This document shows, piece by piece, positions 36,125 through 46,291 of a DNA stretch of 64,000 nucleotides. The notes under the pieces were generated by a model. The model was given only the letters and a program-made list of their open reading frames with translations, searched no databases and was not told the origin of the DNA. Source of the stretch: Marinoscillum pacificum (lineage in GTDB: Bacteria > Bacteroidota > Bacteroidia > Cytophagales > Cyclobacteriaceae); assembly GCF_024714495.1 (NCBI RefSeq), contig NZ_JAMZMJ010000007.1:62001-126000 (forward strand), in the 5' to 3' direction. Position numbers and translations under genes: made by a program. Each line of letters begins with the position of its first letter. Position 1 is the first letter of the stretch.

Positions 36125-36990
36125 GACTTCAATAAAACCATGCTGATTAGACCTGACAAAATGATTAAGTCGGTAAATCTAATGAGTCTCTGGTAATCCT
36201 TTTGCCGATCGGCATAAATCAGTTTGTAAATGAACCAAAGGAAAATGGGTAGAAGAGCCATGAAATAGTAACGTACCCACCAATTGTCGATGGTGATCAA
36301 AAAGGAAATAAGAAAAGCGCCGCTTATTCCAATAGATAAATAGATGAAGAGCTTAGCACCACGAATTCCAAAAATTACTGGTAGGCTTTCAATTCCAAAC
36401 TTGGAGTCGCCTTTCACATCCTCCATATCTTTGAGCACTTCCCTTATGAGCGTGATTGCCATCGCAAATGAGGCGTAGATATAAACAAGGACTTCATTTC
36501 TCGCCAGGTAAATGCAAATCATCAATAAGGTTAATCCGGTTAGGAAAGCAATAACCACATTTCCAATTATCGTAATTCTTCTTAATTGATTGGAGTAATA
36601 CCATAAGAAGAAAGATGAGAAAATATGAACTACACCGATTTTAGGATTGAGATAAAAGCCAAGAGCGATAGCACCGAATGTTAATACAAAATGGGCAAGT
36701 AGCGCAAGACGTCTTCTCATTAATACGCCAATCACCACTTTGTCTGGTCGGTTGACCATGTCAATCTTTTGATCGTAATAGTCATTAATGATATATCCGC
36801 CGGCAGCAATCATAACAGTACTTACGACCATCATGAAAAAACCTTTGCCGGTGAGTTGGTTTAGTTTTTGTGGATACTCAGAGACGAGAAAAAAGGCAGT
36901 GAGGTATTGCGTAGCCCCAATGATTAATAGGTTGGGGATACGACTAGCAATAAGGAATCCGACGAAATCATACCTGATTAATCGCTTCAT
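36115..36990 (-). CDS. UbiA-family prenyltransferase
   Basis: The 291-residue membrane enzyme has about eight hydrophobic segments and both Asp-rich motifs of the UbiA family: NDYYDQKIDMVNRPDK near residue 70 and DMEDVKGDSKFG near residue 190. Family members attach polyprenyl chains to aromatic or glycerol-phosphate acceptors. Bacteroidota members of this type are often labelled geranylgeranylglycerol-phosphate geranylgeranyltransferase, but the acceptor here cannot be told from sequence. It overlaps both purN and the DUF2520 gene, so it sits inside an operon. Confidence 0.88.
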   Translation of the reverse strand: MKRLIRYDFVGFLIASRIPNLLIIGATQYLTAFFLVSEYPQKLNQLTGKGFFMMVVSTVMIAAGGYIINDYYDQKIDMVNRPDKVVIGVLMRRRLALLAHFVLTFGAIALGFYLNPKIGVVHIFSSFFLWYYSNQLRRITIIGNVVIAFLTGLTLLMICIYLARNEVLVYIYASFAMAITLIREVLKDMEDVKGDSKFGIESLPVIFGIRGAKLFIYLSIGISGAFLISFLITIDNWWVRYYFMALLPIFLWFIYKLIYADRQKDYQRLIRFTDLIILSGLISMVLLKSWI

Positions 36991-37772
36991 TTCTTATTCA
37001 AGCTAGCGATTTGCTCTGATAAAAGCTTATAAACCTGATACTTATCCTCATCAGTCTTTAATATCTCCAGGTGCTTGTCCAGAATATTTTGATCACCTCG
37101 GACTGCAGGTCCGGTTTGGGCGTTTTTAGCTGAGATGTTAACGGCTTTAGTAACCGTTTCTTGCATCAGGTGCTCAATATCGGATAAGTCCAGTTGGGCA
37201 TCACTGAGAATATTTTCAGCAATGGCATAAAGATGATTGGTGAAGTTACATGCGAATACTGCCGCTAAATGTACCTTCTTACGATCCTCAGAGCTAACTC
37301 GTTTTACTTTTGGACTAATTGCCTTAGCTGCAGTTTCTATAATCTCAGTGACTTTATCGGAATTACCTTCCACGAACACTGGAATTGCATCAAAATTTAC
37401 TTCTTGATCCTTAGTAAACGTCTGAAAAGGATATAGAACTCCGTAAGACTCCAAATTGGAGAGTAAATCAATAGGTTGAGAGCCTGATGTGTGTACAATA
37501 ACCACATGTTCAGGAAAAGACAAGCCGTTTATCACTTCAGCAATGTTTCTATCTGGAACAGAAAGGATGATTAAATCACAGCTTAGATCATGGATGTTTT
37601 TAATCTCAACGGCTTCACAGTTTTTTATTGACAAGTTGTTAATTAACTGTTGAGCTTTGTTCAAATCCCGGCTGACTATATAACGAAGAGATATAGCGTT
37701 AGAGTCATTCAGCTTTTTGGCCAAATGACTACCTACGTTTCCAATACCTACAATCGCTACGCTCAGTGACAT
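36987..37772 (-). CDS. Rossmann-like / DUF2520 domain protein
   Basis: This 261-residue protein has an N-terminal NAD(P)-binding fold (VAIVGIGNVGSHLAKKL, GxGxxG). It resembles the start of pyrroline-5-carboxylate reductases and 6-phosphogluconate dehydrogenases. A helical C-terminal DUF2520 domain follows, with HLAAVFACNFTNHLYAIAE and LMQETVTKA. The family is widespread in Bacteroidota and has no established reaction. It overlaps the ccmF gene by 1 base and the UbiA gene by 4 bases. Confidence 0.88.
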   Translation of the reverse strand: MSLSVAIVGIGNVGSHLAKKLNDSNAISLRYIVSRDLNKAQQLINNLSIKNCEAVEIKNIHDLSCDLIILSVPDRNIAEVINGLSFPEHVVIVHTSGSQPIDLLSNLESYGVLYPFQTFTKDQEVNFDAIPVFVEGNSDKVTEIIETAAKAISPKVKRVSSEDRKKVHLAAVFACNFTNHLYAIAENILSDAQLDLSDIEHLMQETVTKAVNISAKNAQTGPAVRGDQNILDKHLEILKTDEDKYQVYKLLSEQIASLNKK

Positions 37773-40294
37773 TATTCCATTCCTTTGTCACGCATCTTTT
37801 GGAACTCGGTGTATCTACGCGAGATTGCGATTCCAAAACCAATCACAAGAAGCAATGTTCCTAACCATAACACATTGATCCATGGTTTTGCGACAGCTTC
37901 TATGATGATCCAGTCTTTTTGTGTGGTGCTGAGTCCGAAGACAAAACTGTTTTCATCTGGATTGATTGATTGAATAGTGATTCGAGAGGCCAAATCATTG
38001 ACTACATCAGGGATTCTTCCAGCCATCTTGTCTTTGATCACGTAAATTGGTTCTACGGTGTAGGTCTGGTATTCTCCTTGTATTTCGATAAGTGCTTTTA
38101 CCGCGATATCTTCAGGCCCGAGTTTAATTCCCGGAACATTTCTTAGAGGCTCTATATTTATGAACTCAGCTACATAATCATTGATGAAGAATTGAGAGCC
38201 AGGAGACACGGTGATTTCTTCTATTTCACTCCACTCTATCTCTTGATCTGGATCCGGGAAGGTTCTTACGTGAGTATATAAATCTGCTGCGAATGTTCTA
38301 TTAATATCAGGAGAATATACGTTACCCATTTGCTCATTCATCTGAAGACGTGGATATAGCGTAAAGTCTTTACCATTTTCATCTTCAAAGATTACTTCGA
38401 AGTAACTGTTTTCAGCATTGATGATATTGATAGTATCACCAACATTAAGTTCATGTCCTGTGCTAGAAACGGTTTTTCTTCCAATGATTAATTTTCGAGC
38501 ATCTACTGCGTCACTAATGTCATTCAAGTCCACATAGCCATATTCAGTAGTCAGTTTCCTCAACCCTCTATAGATCATTTTGTAATCAGCCATCTGTCTT
38601 GGCTCATTCACAAAAAGAAGCAGATTGTTTTGGTTCACTTCATCAGGAAACTCCTTGCTCCAAAGAAGTCCTGTATTGTTCATGGATAATATCTTAGAAT
38701 AACCTGAGCTGAACAATACCCCAATCAACATCATAGCTACACCGATGTGAGCAACTGCTCCTCCTGAAAGTTTGATGTTTGATTTTGCAACGGAAACGAA
38801 AATCTTCAGATTGGCTATGATAGAGTAAACAGATGCCGTTAATAATAACAGGTACCAAATATTCTGAACTTTAGCGACCATGAATATTACGGCTGACGCC
38901 ACCAAGGATAGAATGATAGGTGCTGCTAACTCTTGCTTCAGCTTGCTCTTATCCATTTTGGTCCACCAGAAGAACTGGCCAGTTCCTGAGAGCACTGCTA
39001 ACAAAATAGCAAAATAGAGCTGGAACTGAGTGTAAAACTCAACCTGATCTGCAGGAGGTGCTAGGTTAGATGATCCACCAAATGCCTCTACAATTTCATT
39101 CCATACAGGAATAGAAGTCGGTATAATCACCTGGAAAGCCATCAAGCAAAGCACGGTAGCACCCATAAAGATCCAGAATTCTCTAGAATATGCTGATGTT
39201 TCTTCTTCAGTACTTGGAATTGTTTTCCAAACTCTTGCAGCAACTATTACTGATAGGATGATGAATACAAACAGATAGATTAATAGCTGACCTGATAATC
39301 CTAAGTCAGTAAAAGAGTGAACCGAGGCATTACCTAATACTCCACTTCTTGTAAGGAAAGTTGAGTATACTATTAAAATATAGGTAGCTAGAATTAGGAT
39401 GATGGATGATTTCAGAGCCACATTGCTTTTTCGGAATGCGATCATCGTATGGAGTGCTGCCACTAATACTAACCACGGGACATACACTGCATTTTCCACC
39501 GGGTCCCAGTTCCAATATCCGCCAAAGTTCAATGTTTCGTAAGCCCAGTAGGCGCCCATCAAAATCCCAACTCCCAAAACAGCTGCTGAGAATTGTGCCC
39601 ACGGCAGAGCAGGACGAATCCATTCTTTCACTCTGCCAGTCAGCATACCAGCAACAGCGAATGCAAATGGTATAACTGTCGTCGCGAAACCTAAGAACAA
39701 TGTAGGAGGATGTATTACCATCCAGTAATTCTGTAGTAATGGGTTCAATCCACGACCATCTTCTGGGATGAAATCAGGCTGCATGGTGAAAATAGGATCG
39801 TTCAACACATCTCTCAATAGCAAGAATGGAGAACTGCCTATTTTAATATCTAAACCAGGAATCACTACCCCCATGATCATACTGACCAGGAATACTTGTG
39901 TGAAAGTGAATACTGCCATCATAGAGTCACGCCATGATTTATTCGTATGAATCAGAATCAGACCAAGTATAGCATTCCAAAACATCCATAATAAGAAGGA
40001 GCCCTCCTGACCATTCCAGAAACTGGAAATCTGATAATAAATAGGCAGTATTTTGGAAGTGTAGTTGTATACGTAATGATACTCGAACATATGTCCGGAG
40101 ATCATTAGGAAAAGTGTGATTACAATACCAAATATGGCAATGGCATGTATGTAAAAGGCTCCCTTTGCAAAGCGAGCCCATGAGTTGTTTTCGTCGTTGA
40201 TATTCCTGGCAAATGCGTAAGTCGCCACTAAGGAAGATATGAATGCCAGTATGACTAGAATATGCCCGAGATTTCCCGGAAAGTAATGGATCAT
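37772..40294 (-). CDS. ccmF: Cytochrome c maturation haem lyase subunit CcmF
   Basis: The 840-residue polytopic protein has the haem-handling WWD-type region GGYWNWDPVENAVYVPWLVLVAALH, conserved outer histidines, and the GQEGSFLLWMFWNAILGL stretch typical of the CcmF/CcsA superfamily. It is longer than E. coli CcmF (647) because of an extended periplasmic region (about residues 540-780) before the final membrane helix. It attaches haem to apocytochromes c using haem delivered by CcmE, whose gene lies 3 bases upstream. Confidence 0.93.
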   Translation of the reverse strand: MIHYFPGNLGHILVILAFISSLVATYAFARNINDENNSWARFAKGAFYIHAIAIFGIVITLFLMISGHMFEYHYVYNYTSKILPIYYQISSFWNGQEGSFLLWMFWNAILGLILIHTNKSWRDSMMAVFTFTQVFLVSMIMGVVIPGLDIKIGSSPFLLLRDVLNDPIFTMQPDFIPEDGRGLNPLLQNYWMVIHPPTLFLGFATTVIPFAFAVAGMLTGRVKEWIRPALPWAQFSAAVLGVGILMGAYWAYETLNFGGYWNWDPVENAVYVPWLVLVAALHTMIAFRKSNVALKSSIILILATYILIVYSTFLTRSGVLGNASVHSFTDLGLSGQLLIYLFVFIILSVIVAARVWKTIPSTEEETSAYSREFWIFMGATVLCLMAFQVIIPTSIPVWNEIVEAFGGSSNLAPPADQVEFYTQFQLYFAILLAVLSGTGQFFWWTKMDKSKLKQELAAPIILSLVASAVIFMVAKVQNIWYLLLLTASVYSIIANLKIFVSVAKSNIKLSGGAVAHIGVAMMLIGVLFSSGYSKILSMNNTGLLWSKEFPDEVNQNNLLLFVNEPRQMADYKMIYRGLRKLTTEYGYVDLNDISDAVDARKLIIGRKTVSSTGHELNVGDTINIINAENSYFEVIFEDENGKDFTLYPRLQMNEQMGNVYSPDINRTFAADLYTHVRTFPDPDQEIEWSEIEEITVSPGSQFFINDYVAEFINIEPLRNVPGIKLGPEDIAVKALIEIQGEYQTYTVEPIYVIKDKMAGRIPDVVNDLASRITIQSINPDENSFVFGLSTTQKDWIIIEAVAKPWINVLWLGTLLLVIGFGIAISRRYTEFQKMRDKGME

Positions 40295-40297
40295 GTG

Positions 40298-40711
40298 TTA
40301 AGTATTTACTCCCTCTTCTTGGTATTTAGAAGGGCACTTAAGTAATATTTTGTCAGCTACGAATTTGCCATTTTGATATCCGCCTACAACAACCACTTGT
40401 TCAGATCTTAAGAAGTCTGTCGGCATTGGATTAGGATGGTAAACAATCTGTGTTTCATTGTTTTCATCTACCATTTGAAATTTGAATGACATCATGTCTG
40501 GACTCGGCTCTATACCAACGACATTGCCGCTTCCATCTTTTGGCAGTTTGCCTACTACATGGATCTTGTTGTCATTTCCCTTAGATGCCATTTCCTGAGC
40601 ATCTTCAAAAGTTACATAGGCGCTAGCATCACCGGCAGTAGACATGATCACAATGATCGCTACAGCAATGATGAGAATTCCGAAAATGTGACTCTTTTTC
40701 ATTTGTTTCAA
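40298..40711 (-). CDS. ccmE: Haem chaperone CcmE, Cys-x3-Tyr variant
   Basis: The 137-residue protein has one N-terminal membrane anchor (residues 8-24), the conserved VTFEDAQ and IHVVGKL segments, and an OB-fold. The haem-binding motif reads CPSKY (Cys126 to Tyr130), so the usual haem-linking His of the HxxxY motif is Cys. This variant is known from some archaea and bacteria, where it defines a modified System I that often lacks CcmH. A start at Met4 (40702) is possible. No ccmH or ccmG gene is visible in the window. Confidence 0.92.
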   Translation of the reverse strand: MKQMKKSHIFGILIIAVAIIVIMSTAGDASAYVTFEDAQEMASKGNDNKIHVVGKLPKDGSGNVVGIEPSPDMMSFKFQMVDENNETQIVYHPNPMPTDFLRSEQVVVVGGYQNGKFVADKILLKCPSKYQEEGVNT

Positions 40712-40730
40712 TATTTGCTGAGCATCATGC

Positions 40731-40955
40731 TCACTTGTTTTTGATTTCGTCTTCTAGTTTATCCAGTTTCTTGTCTACTCTCCATAGGTACAGAAAGAAA
40801 CCAATCAACAGAATCAATATTATTCCAATCACCACGTAAATTTTACCTTCACTTCTGAAAGTGTCAGCCATGGGGATTTGAAGCAGAATATCGTTGAAAA
40901 CAACCGATATGCTTAAAAATAAGTTCGCTATTATACTCATGATATTAATCATCAA
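40731..40955 (-). CDS. ccmD: CcmD-family small membrane protein
   Basis: This 74-residue protein has an N-terminal hydrophobic region and a clear membrane helix over about residues 38-58 (KIYVVIGIILILLIGFFLYL), followed by a charged tail (WRVDKKLDKLEDEIKNK). That layout, between ccmC and ccmE, identifies CcmD, which helps release haem-loaded CcmE from the CcmABC complex. The start may be 40955, overlapping ccmC by 11 bases, or ATG 40940, which would be just outside it. Confidence 0.85.
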   Translation of the reverse strand: MMINIMSIIANLFLSISVVFNDILLQIPMADTFRSEGKIYVVIGIILILLIGFFLYLWRVDKKLDKLEDEIKNK

Positions 40956-41616
40956 TTTTTTCTAAAAGCAGTTTATATCGGATTTTGATTGTCGCTATCC
41001 AAAAGCCAAGTAAAGTCCATCCAATTACTGCTGTATAAAACACTTTTCTAAGATTGCTGTCTAGGTCATACGCATTGAACCCCGGATTTCCTCCATTTCC
41101 TGGATGTAAGCTGTCAGTTAACCTCGGTAATATGAATAAGAGAGGCACCAGTGCTGCAAAAGCAAAGATGTTATACACCGCCGATACTTTAGCTTTTTGC
41201 TGTTCATCTTGAATAGATCCTCTTAAGATGAAATAGGCGAAGTAAATTAGAAGGCCAATCGCAGAAGCATTTTGCTTAGGATCACTACTCCAAGGTTCTC
41301 CCCAGGTGAAGGTGGCCCAGAACATGCCTGTAAGCATTCCTAAAATTCCAAACAGAGTTCCGACAATAGCAAGTTGATTGCTCATGATGTCGTTTTCTAT
41401 TTTGCCTGAAGAAAGGTATTTGATGGCGTGCACTACTGATGCTACGAAAAGAAATAACATTCCGAACCACATGGGTACGTGAAAGTGCAGTACACGAATT
41501 GTTTCGTTAAGTATCGGCAAACGAGGAACTGGAAATAGGAATCCACCAATCACCACATAGACCAACAATGCCATTGTTAGCCATTTCCACCACTTCGTCC
41601 TCATTAGATAGTTCAT
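40945..41616 (-). CDS. ccmC: Cytochrome c maturation protein CcmC
   Basis: The 223-residue protein has six membrane segments. The region ATFTWGEPWSSDPKQNASAIGLL is the WWD-type haem-binding motif of CcmC (usual form WGxxWxWD), and flanking histidines in LHFHVPMWFG and SLHPGN fit the axial ligands. It presents haem to CcmE. It lies between ccmB (68-base gap) and ccmD (11-base overlap). Confidence 0.93.
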   Translation of the reverse strand: MNYLMRTKWWKWLTMALLVYVVIGGFLFPVPRLPILNETIRVLHFHVPMWFGMLFLFVASVVHAIKYLSSGKIENDIMSNQLAIVGTLFGILGMLTGMFWATFTWGEPWSSDPKQNASAIGLLIYFAYFILRGSIQDEQQKAKVSAVYNIFAFAALVPLLFILPRLTDSLHPGNGGNPGFNAYDLDSNLRKVFYTAVIGWTLLGFWIATIKIRYKLLLEKIDD

Positions 41617-41684
41617 CTGCTCCGGGGTTGTTAATTCAGCAAAATGGGCTGACCAAGTTTGCTCAAAAACATGCTAAATTTTTA

Positions 41685-42338
41685 TCACGATTTCCAGGTA
41701 AAAGGAAACAGGATAAATGAGAGTGCAATGATAATAACATTCACACTGAGTAGAGTGATCAAATTAGTACTAATATCTGCTAATGATCCGCCAAGAACCA
41801 AGATTTGAGAATTATTGATGGAGAGAATTAGAATCGGGATGATCACTGGGAAACCCAAAATGGCCATCATCACAGCGTTATTATTGGTTTTACTAGATAT
41901 AGAAGATACCATTGTGAAAGCACTACTCAATCCAATGGAGCCAATAATCAGGTTCAGGAAAAACGGTCCTGAAGTTGCTACCGGAAAACCAAGAAACAAG
42001 GAAAATACTGAAAGAGCTACAGAGATTAGCAACAGTTGATAAACTCCATAGTAGATCAATTTGGCAACAATTATTCTAGATGGTTTGATTAGGTAAAAAT
42101 AATAGGCTGATCGATCGTCTTCCTGAGCAAAACTTTTAGCAACAGCATTTATCGATATAAATAAGAGAATTAACCAAAAAAGTGCGTTCCATGTTTCTCG
42201 CTCGATAAAGCCTGTAAATGCTAAATAACTTGTTATGATTAAAGATGTAATATAAAGCAATATTCCTGCTGCTGGATATTTCGTTCTCCAATCAATTCGT
42301 AGATCTTTGAGGATTAGCCACTGTAGTTGTTTTAGCAT
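41685..42338 (-). CDS. ccmB: Haem exporter protein CcmB
   Basis: The 217-residue protein has six hydrophobic segments and the CcmB pattern: an N-terminal KDLRIDWRTKYPAAGILLYI, then FAQEDDRSAYYFYLIKPSRI and LGFPVVIPILILSI. It is the membrane part of the CcmAB ABC module that energises release of holo-CcmE. The ATPase gene ccmA is not next to it and must be elsewhere if present. It is the first gene of the minus-strand ccm run, with an exact -7 element only four bases before its ATG. Confidence 0.92.
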   Translation of the reverse strand: MLKQLQWLILKDLRIDWRTKYPAAGILLYITSLIITSYLAFTGFIERETWNALFWLILLFISINAVAKSFAQEDDRSAYYFYLIKPSRIIVAKLIYYGVYQLLLISVALSVFSLFLGFPVATSGPFFLNLIIGSIGLSSAFTMVSSISSKTNNNAVMMAILGFPVIIPILILSINNSQILVLGGSLADISTNLITLLSVNVIIIALSFILFPFTWKS

Positions 42339-42342
42339 GATG

Positions 42343-42350
42343 CAAATTTA
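42343..42350 (-). promoter_or_regulatory. Putative ccmB promoter -7 element next to the start codon
   Basis: The minus strand reads TAAATTTG (exact TAnnTTTG), and only four bases separate it from the ccmB ATG. Transcription from it would give a leaderless or nearly leaderless mRNA. No TTG at -33 spacing is clear. Confidence 0.45.
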
Positions 42351-42483
42351 AGCTTTAGTTGTTGATTGGTACCTTTTCCTTTTTTGTATCATCTTTACAT
42401 TTCACAGGTCGGTTCATTTATTCCATTTATCCTGTAAAACCTTCGTATTAACTAAAGCATGCTAGGCAACGCTATTCAAGAAT

Positions 42484-42491
42484 TACATTTG
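42484..42491 (+). promoter_or_regulatory. Putative rfbB promoter -7 element next to the start codon
   Basis: TACATTTG matches TAnnTTTG exactly and ends four bases before the rfbB ATG at 42496. The 157-base divergent gap between ccmB and rfbB thus holds one such element for each side, both almost touching the start codons. A -33 TTG at standard spacing is absent. Confidence 0.45.
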
Positions 42492-42495
42492 TAAC

Positions 42496-43554
42496 ATGGA
42501 TACTAAGAAAAAGATATTGATTACAGGCGGTGCAGGTTTTATTGGCTCTCACGTCGTGAGAAGGTTTGTTAGTAGTTATCCCAATTATCAGATTTTTAAT
42601 CTTGATAAATTGACTTATGCTGGAAACTTGGAGAACTTGAGAGATATTGAGAATGCTCCAAACTACACATTTCTCAAAGGAGATATATGTGATGCAGAGT
42701 ATATTCAAGAGATATTTTCAACATACCAATTTGATGGTGTGATTCATTTAGCTGCCGAGTCTCATGTTGACAGGTCCATTACAAATCCAATGGCATTTGT
42801 AGAAACGAATGTGATTGGGACTGTTACTTTATTAAATGTTGCTAAGAATTTTTGGAAGGATGATTTTTCTAATAAAAGGTTCTATCATGTTTCTACTGAT
42901 GAAGTATATGGGTCTCTTCATGATGAGAATGAAATGTTTTTAGAGACCACTTCTTATGATCCAAAATCACCATATTCTGCATCTAAAGCGGCATCGGATC
43001 ATTTTGTAAGAGCATATCATAATACTTATGGGTTGCCTATTGTTCTTTCAAACTGCTCTAATAATTATGGGTCTTATCATTTTCCGGAGAAGTTGATTCC
43101 TCTAACTATAAATAATATCAAAAACAATAAGCCTATCCCTGTGTATGGGAAAGGGGAAAATGTGCGTGATTGGTTGTTTGTTGAAGATCATGCTCGAGCA
43201 ATAGATGTTATTTTTCATTCAGGCACAGATGGGGAGACTTATAATATTGGTGGATTTAATGAGTGGAAAAATATTGACTTAGTTCATCTACTTTGTGATA
43301 TTATGGATGATAAATTAGGACGAAAAAAAGGTGAGTCTCGGAAGCTAATTACGTTTGTGAAAGATCGTGCTGGTCATGATTTGAGATATGCAATCGATGC
43401 TACTAAAATAAAGACTGAACTAGGCTGGGAACCATCGCTTCAATTTGAAGAAGGATTAGAAAAGACTGTTGATTGGTATTTAGCTAATGAAAAGTGGCTG
43501 AATGATATTACTTCAGGCGATTATCAAAATTATTACAAAGAACACTACCAATAA
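42496..43554 (+). CDS. rfbB: dTDP-glucose 4,6-dehydratase
   Basis: This 352-residue extended SDR converts dTDP-glucose to dTDP-4-keto-6-deoxyglucose. The NAD site [10 protein letters not shown] is at residues 11-20. The catalytic segment STDEVYGSL contains the dehydratase-specific Asp-Glu pair, and [10 protein letters not shown] carries the Tyr and Lys. The C-terminal [13 protein letters not shown] is typical. It opens the exopolysaccharide locus. Its stop overlaps the rfbA start by one base (TAATG). Confidence 0.96.
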   Translation: MDTKKKILITGGAGFIGSHVVRRFVSSYPNYQIFNLDKLTYAGNLENLRDIENAPNYTFLKGDICDAEYIQEIFSTYQFDGVIHLAAESHVDRSITNPMAFVETNVIGTVTLLNVAKNFWKDDFSNKRFYHVSTDEVYGSLHDENEMFLETTSYDPKSPYSASKAASDHFVRAYHNTYGLPIVLSNCSNNYGSYHFPEKLIPLTINNIKNNKPIPVYGKGENVRDWLFVEDHARAIDVIFHSGTDGETYNIGGFNEWKNIDLVHLLCDIMDDKLGRKKGESRKLITFVKDRAGHDLRYAIDATKIKTELGWEPSLQFEEGLEKTVDWYLANEKWLNDITSGDYQNYYKEHYQ

Positions 43555-44420
43555 TGAAAGGAATTATACTCGCTGGAGGATCTGGCACCAGGTTACACCC
43601 TCTGACTTTGGCTGTAAGCAAACAGATTTTACCTGTTTATGATAAGCCAATGATTTACTATCCATTGTCTGTTTTGATGTTGGCTGGTATTAGAGAGATT
43701 TTAATAATATCCACGCCTAGAGATTTGCCTGTTTTTAAAGATCTATTAGGTGATGGTAAATCACTTGGTTGTGAATTTTCTTATGCTGTTCAGCCAAAAC
43801 CAGAAGGTTTAGCTCAGGCCTTTATTATTGGAGAAGAGTTTATTGGTACCGATTCAGTCGCTCTTATATTAGGGGATAATATTTTTTACGCTTCAGGTTT
43901 GTCCAAAAAACTACAGTCGTGTGTAGACCCAGATGGAGGAATGGTCTTTGCATACAGAGTTCATGACCCTGAAAGATACGGTGTGGTCGAGTTTGATCAA
44001 TTTGGAAAAGCAATTTCAATTGAAGAGAAGCCTCAGGAGCCGAAATCATCTTATGCCGTTCCAGGATTGTATTTTTATGATAATGAAGTTGTAAGTATTG
44101 CCAAATCAATAAAACCAAGTCCGAGAGGTGAATTGGAGATTACGGAAGTCAACAATCAATACTTGAAAAAGGGGAAACTGTCCGTTGAAAAACTGGATAG
44201 AGGAACTGCTTGGCTAGATACAGGGACTTTTGAGTCTTTACAGCAAGCAGGCTCATTTGTTCATGCCTTACAAGAGAGACAGGGGATGAAAATTTCTTGC
44301 ATAGAAGAAATTGCTTACAAAATGGGCTTCATTGATGCAGATCAATTGGAAGAACTTGCTGAACCATTAGTTAAAAGTGGGTATGGTGCATATTTGAAAC
44401 AAATTCTTAAATGGAAGTAA
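43554..44420 (+). CDS. rfbA: Glucose-1-phosphate thymidylyltransferase
   Basis: The 288-residue nucleotidyltransferase makes dTDP-glucose from dTTP and glucose 1-phosphate. The signature [11 protein letters not shown] is at the N-terminus, followed by [24 protein letters not shown] and the C-terminal [10 protein letters not shown]. The length is standard. It overlaps rfbB by 1 base and rfbC by 10 bases, so the three are translationally coupled. Confidence 0.97.
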   Translation: MKGIILAGGSGTRLHPLTLAVSKQILPVYDKPMIYYPLSVLMLAGIREILIISTPRDLPVFKDLLGDGKSLGCEFSYAVQPKPEGLAQAFIIGEEFIGTDSVALILGDNIFYASGLSKKLQSCVDPDGGMVFAYRVHDPERYGVVEFDQFGKAISIEEKPQEPKSSYAVPGLYFYDNEVVSIAKSIKPSPRGELEITEVNNQYLKKGKLSVEKLDRGTAWLDTGTFESLQQAGSFVHALQERQGMKISCIEEIAYKMGFIDADQLEELAEPLVKSGYGAYLKQILKWK

Positions 44421-44950
44421 TAGAAACACCACTAAAAGATTGTGTAATTATTAAATCTAAAATGTTTGGTGATGATAGAGGATTTTTCATGGAATCATTT
44501 AATCAACGCGAATTAGAGAAACATGGGATTTACTTTGATGTGAAACAAATTAATTTCGCCAAGTCAGGTAAAAACGTTTTGAGAGGCTTACACTTTCAAA
44601 AAGAGCCGCATGCTCAGACAAAATTGGTAGGTGTGATAGCTGGATCTGTAATTGATGTTGTTGTCGATATGAGAAAGGATTCTCCAACTTTTAAGGAGTC
44701 ATTCAAGCTTGAAATTGATGCAAGAGACACATTTCTGTTGATACCTAAGGGATTTGCGCATGGGTATTATACTTTGGAAGAAAATACAGTATTTTATTAC
44801 GCAGTTGATAATTTTTACAATGCTGAGGCTGAGTCAGGACTGATTTATAATGATTCACAGTTAAATATTGATTGGGGTTTAATAGGTTTGCCTCTTGTAT
44901 CTGAAAAAGATTTAAAACAACCAGCCGTTGATGCGGCGTATACATTTTGA
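44411..44950 (+). CDS. rfbC: dTDP-4-dehydrorhamnose 3,5-epimerase
   Basis: The 179-residue cupin-fold epimerase has [16 protein letters not shown], the substrate Arg and catalytic His in [18 protein letters not shown], and [13 protein letters not shown]. The catalytic His/Tyr set appears intact. It would convert the 4-keto-6-deoxyglucose product of RfbB. The usual fourth gene, rfbD (reductase to dTDP-L-rhamnose), does not follow; the next gene is a UDP-glucose dehydrogenase. Either rfbD is elsewhere or the keto sugar is used for another product. Confidence 0.95.
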   Translation: MEVIETPLKDCVIIKSKMFGDDRGFFMESFNQRELEKHGIYFDVKQINFAKSGKNVLRGLHFQKEPHAQTKLVGVIAGSVIDVVVDMRKDSPTFKESFKLEIDARDTFLLIPKGFAHGYYTLEENTVFYYAVDNFYNAEAESGLIYNDSQLNIDWGLIGLPLVSEKDLKQPAVDAAYTF

Positions 44951-44977
44951 TTTAAACATTGACATAATAGAAATACT

Positions 44978-46291
44978 ATGAAAATCGCTGTAATTGGAAC
45001 CGGCTATGTTGGTTTGGTATCTGGGACTTGTTTTGCAGAAACCGGAAACCACGTTACTTGTGTAGATATTGACGTAAATAAAGTTGAAAAACTAAAAAAC
45101 GGGAAAATCACAATATATGAGCCGGGTCTTGAGGTACTTTTTGAAAGAAATTTGAGACAAGGACGGTTGGAATTTACTACTGACCTAAAGGAAGGTATTA
45201 AGGATGCGAAAATCATTTTTTTAGCACTACCAACGCCTCCAGGTGAAGATGGCTCTGCTGATTTGAAATATGTGTTAAAAGTAGCAGATGACCTTGGTCC
45301 AATACTGGAAGAGTACACTGTAATCGTTGATAAGTCCACCGTTCCTGTTGGTACAGCGGATAAGGTAAACGCGGCTATTGCAAAAAATGCCAAGGTGGAT
45401 TTTGATGTAGTTTCCAATCCTGAGTTCCTTAGAGAAGGGGTAGCGGTAGAGGATTTTATGAAGCCAGATAGAGTGGTTATTGGTGCAGAATCTGAAAAGG
45501 CAATGAAAGTGATGGAGAAACTATATACTCCATTTGTTCGTCAAGGGAATCCAATCATTTTTATGGATGTGAAGTCTGCAGAATTAACCAAATATGCTGC
45601 TAATTCATTCTTAGCTACTAAGATCACTTTCATGAATGAAATCGCCAACATGTGCGAATTATTAGGTGCTGATGTCGATATGGTTAGAAAAGGCGTTGGT
45701 ACTGATGCTAGAATAGGCAAACGTTTCTTGTTTGCGGGTATTGGTTATGGTGGAAGTTGTTTCCCTAAAGATGTTCAGGCATTGGCTAAGTCTGCAAGTG
45801 AAGTAAATTATGATTTCCAGATTTTGAAATCAGTTATGGGTGTCAATCAGATTCAAAAGGAGAAAATGATTGACCCATTGAAAGACTATTTTGGAGGAGA
45901 CTTGTCTGATAAAACTATAGCAGTTTGGGGATTAGCTTTCAAGCCGTATACTGATGACATTAGAGAAGCTCCGGCTTTAGAGAATATCACTAAACTATTG
46001 AGTATGGGAGCGACTGTAAAAGCATATGATCCAGAAGCAATGGAGAATGTGGAAGGGATTTTTGGCGATAAGATCTATTTTGCGAAAGATGAATATGATG
46101 CCCTAGAGGGAGCAGACGCATTAATGATCATGACTGAGTGGCCTGTGTTCCGTACACCTGAATTTGATAAGCTTGAGTCTTCTCTTAAGAATAAAGTGAT
46201 TTTTGATGGCAGAAACCTATATGACCTTTCGCAGATGGAAGAATTAGGATTCACCTATTACAGCATAGGTAGAAGAACCGTTAAGGCATGA
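44978..46291 (+). CDS. ugd: UDP-glucose 6-dehydrogenase
   Basis: The 437-residue enzyme oxidises UDP-glucose to UDP-glucuronate with two NAD. The Rossmann start [21 protein letters not shown] is followed by the catalytic Cys in [16 protein letters not shown] and the C-terminal [16 protein letters not shown], all diagnostic. The stop overlaps the start of the UDP-glucuronate decarboxylase gene by 4 bases, and that enzyme uses its product directly. Confidence 0.96.
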   Translation: MKIAVIGTGYVGLVSGTCFAETGNHVTCVDIDVNKVEKLKNGKITIYEPGLEVLFERNLRQGRLEFTTDLKEGIKDAKIIFLALPTPPGEDGSADLKYVLKVADDLGPILEEYTVIVDKSTVPVGTADKVNAAIAKNAKVDFDVVSNPEFLREGVAVEDFMKPDRVVIGAESEKAMKVMEKLYTPFVRQGNPIIFMDVKSAELTKYAANSFLATKITFMNEIANMCELLGADVDMVRKGVGTDARIGKRFLFAGIGYGGSCFPKDVQALAKSASEVNYDFQILKSVMGVNQIQKEKMIDPLKDYFGGDLSDKTIAVWGLAFKPYTDDIREAPALENITKLLSMGATVKAYDPEAMENVEGIFGDKIYFAKDEYDALEGADALMIMTEWPVFRTPEFDKLESSLKNKVIFDGRNLYDLSQMEELGFTYYSIGRRTVKA

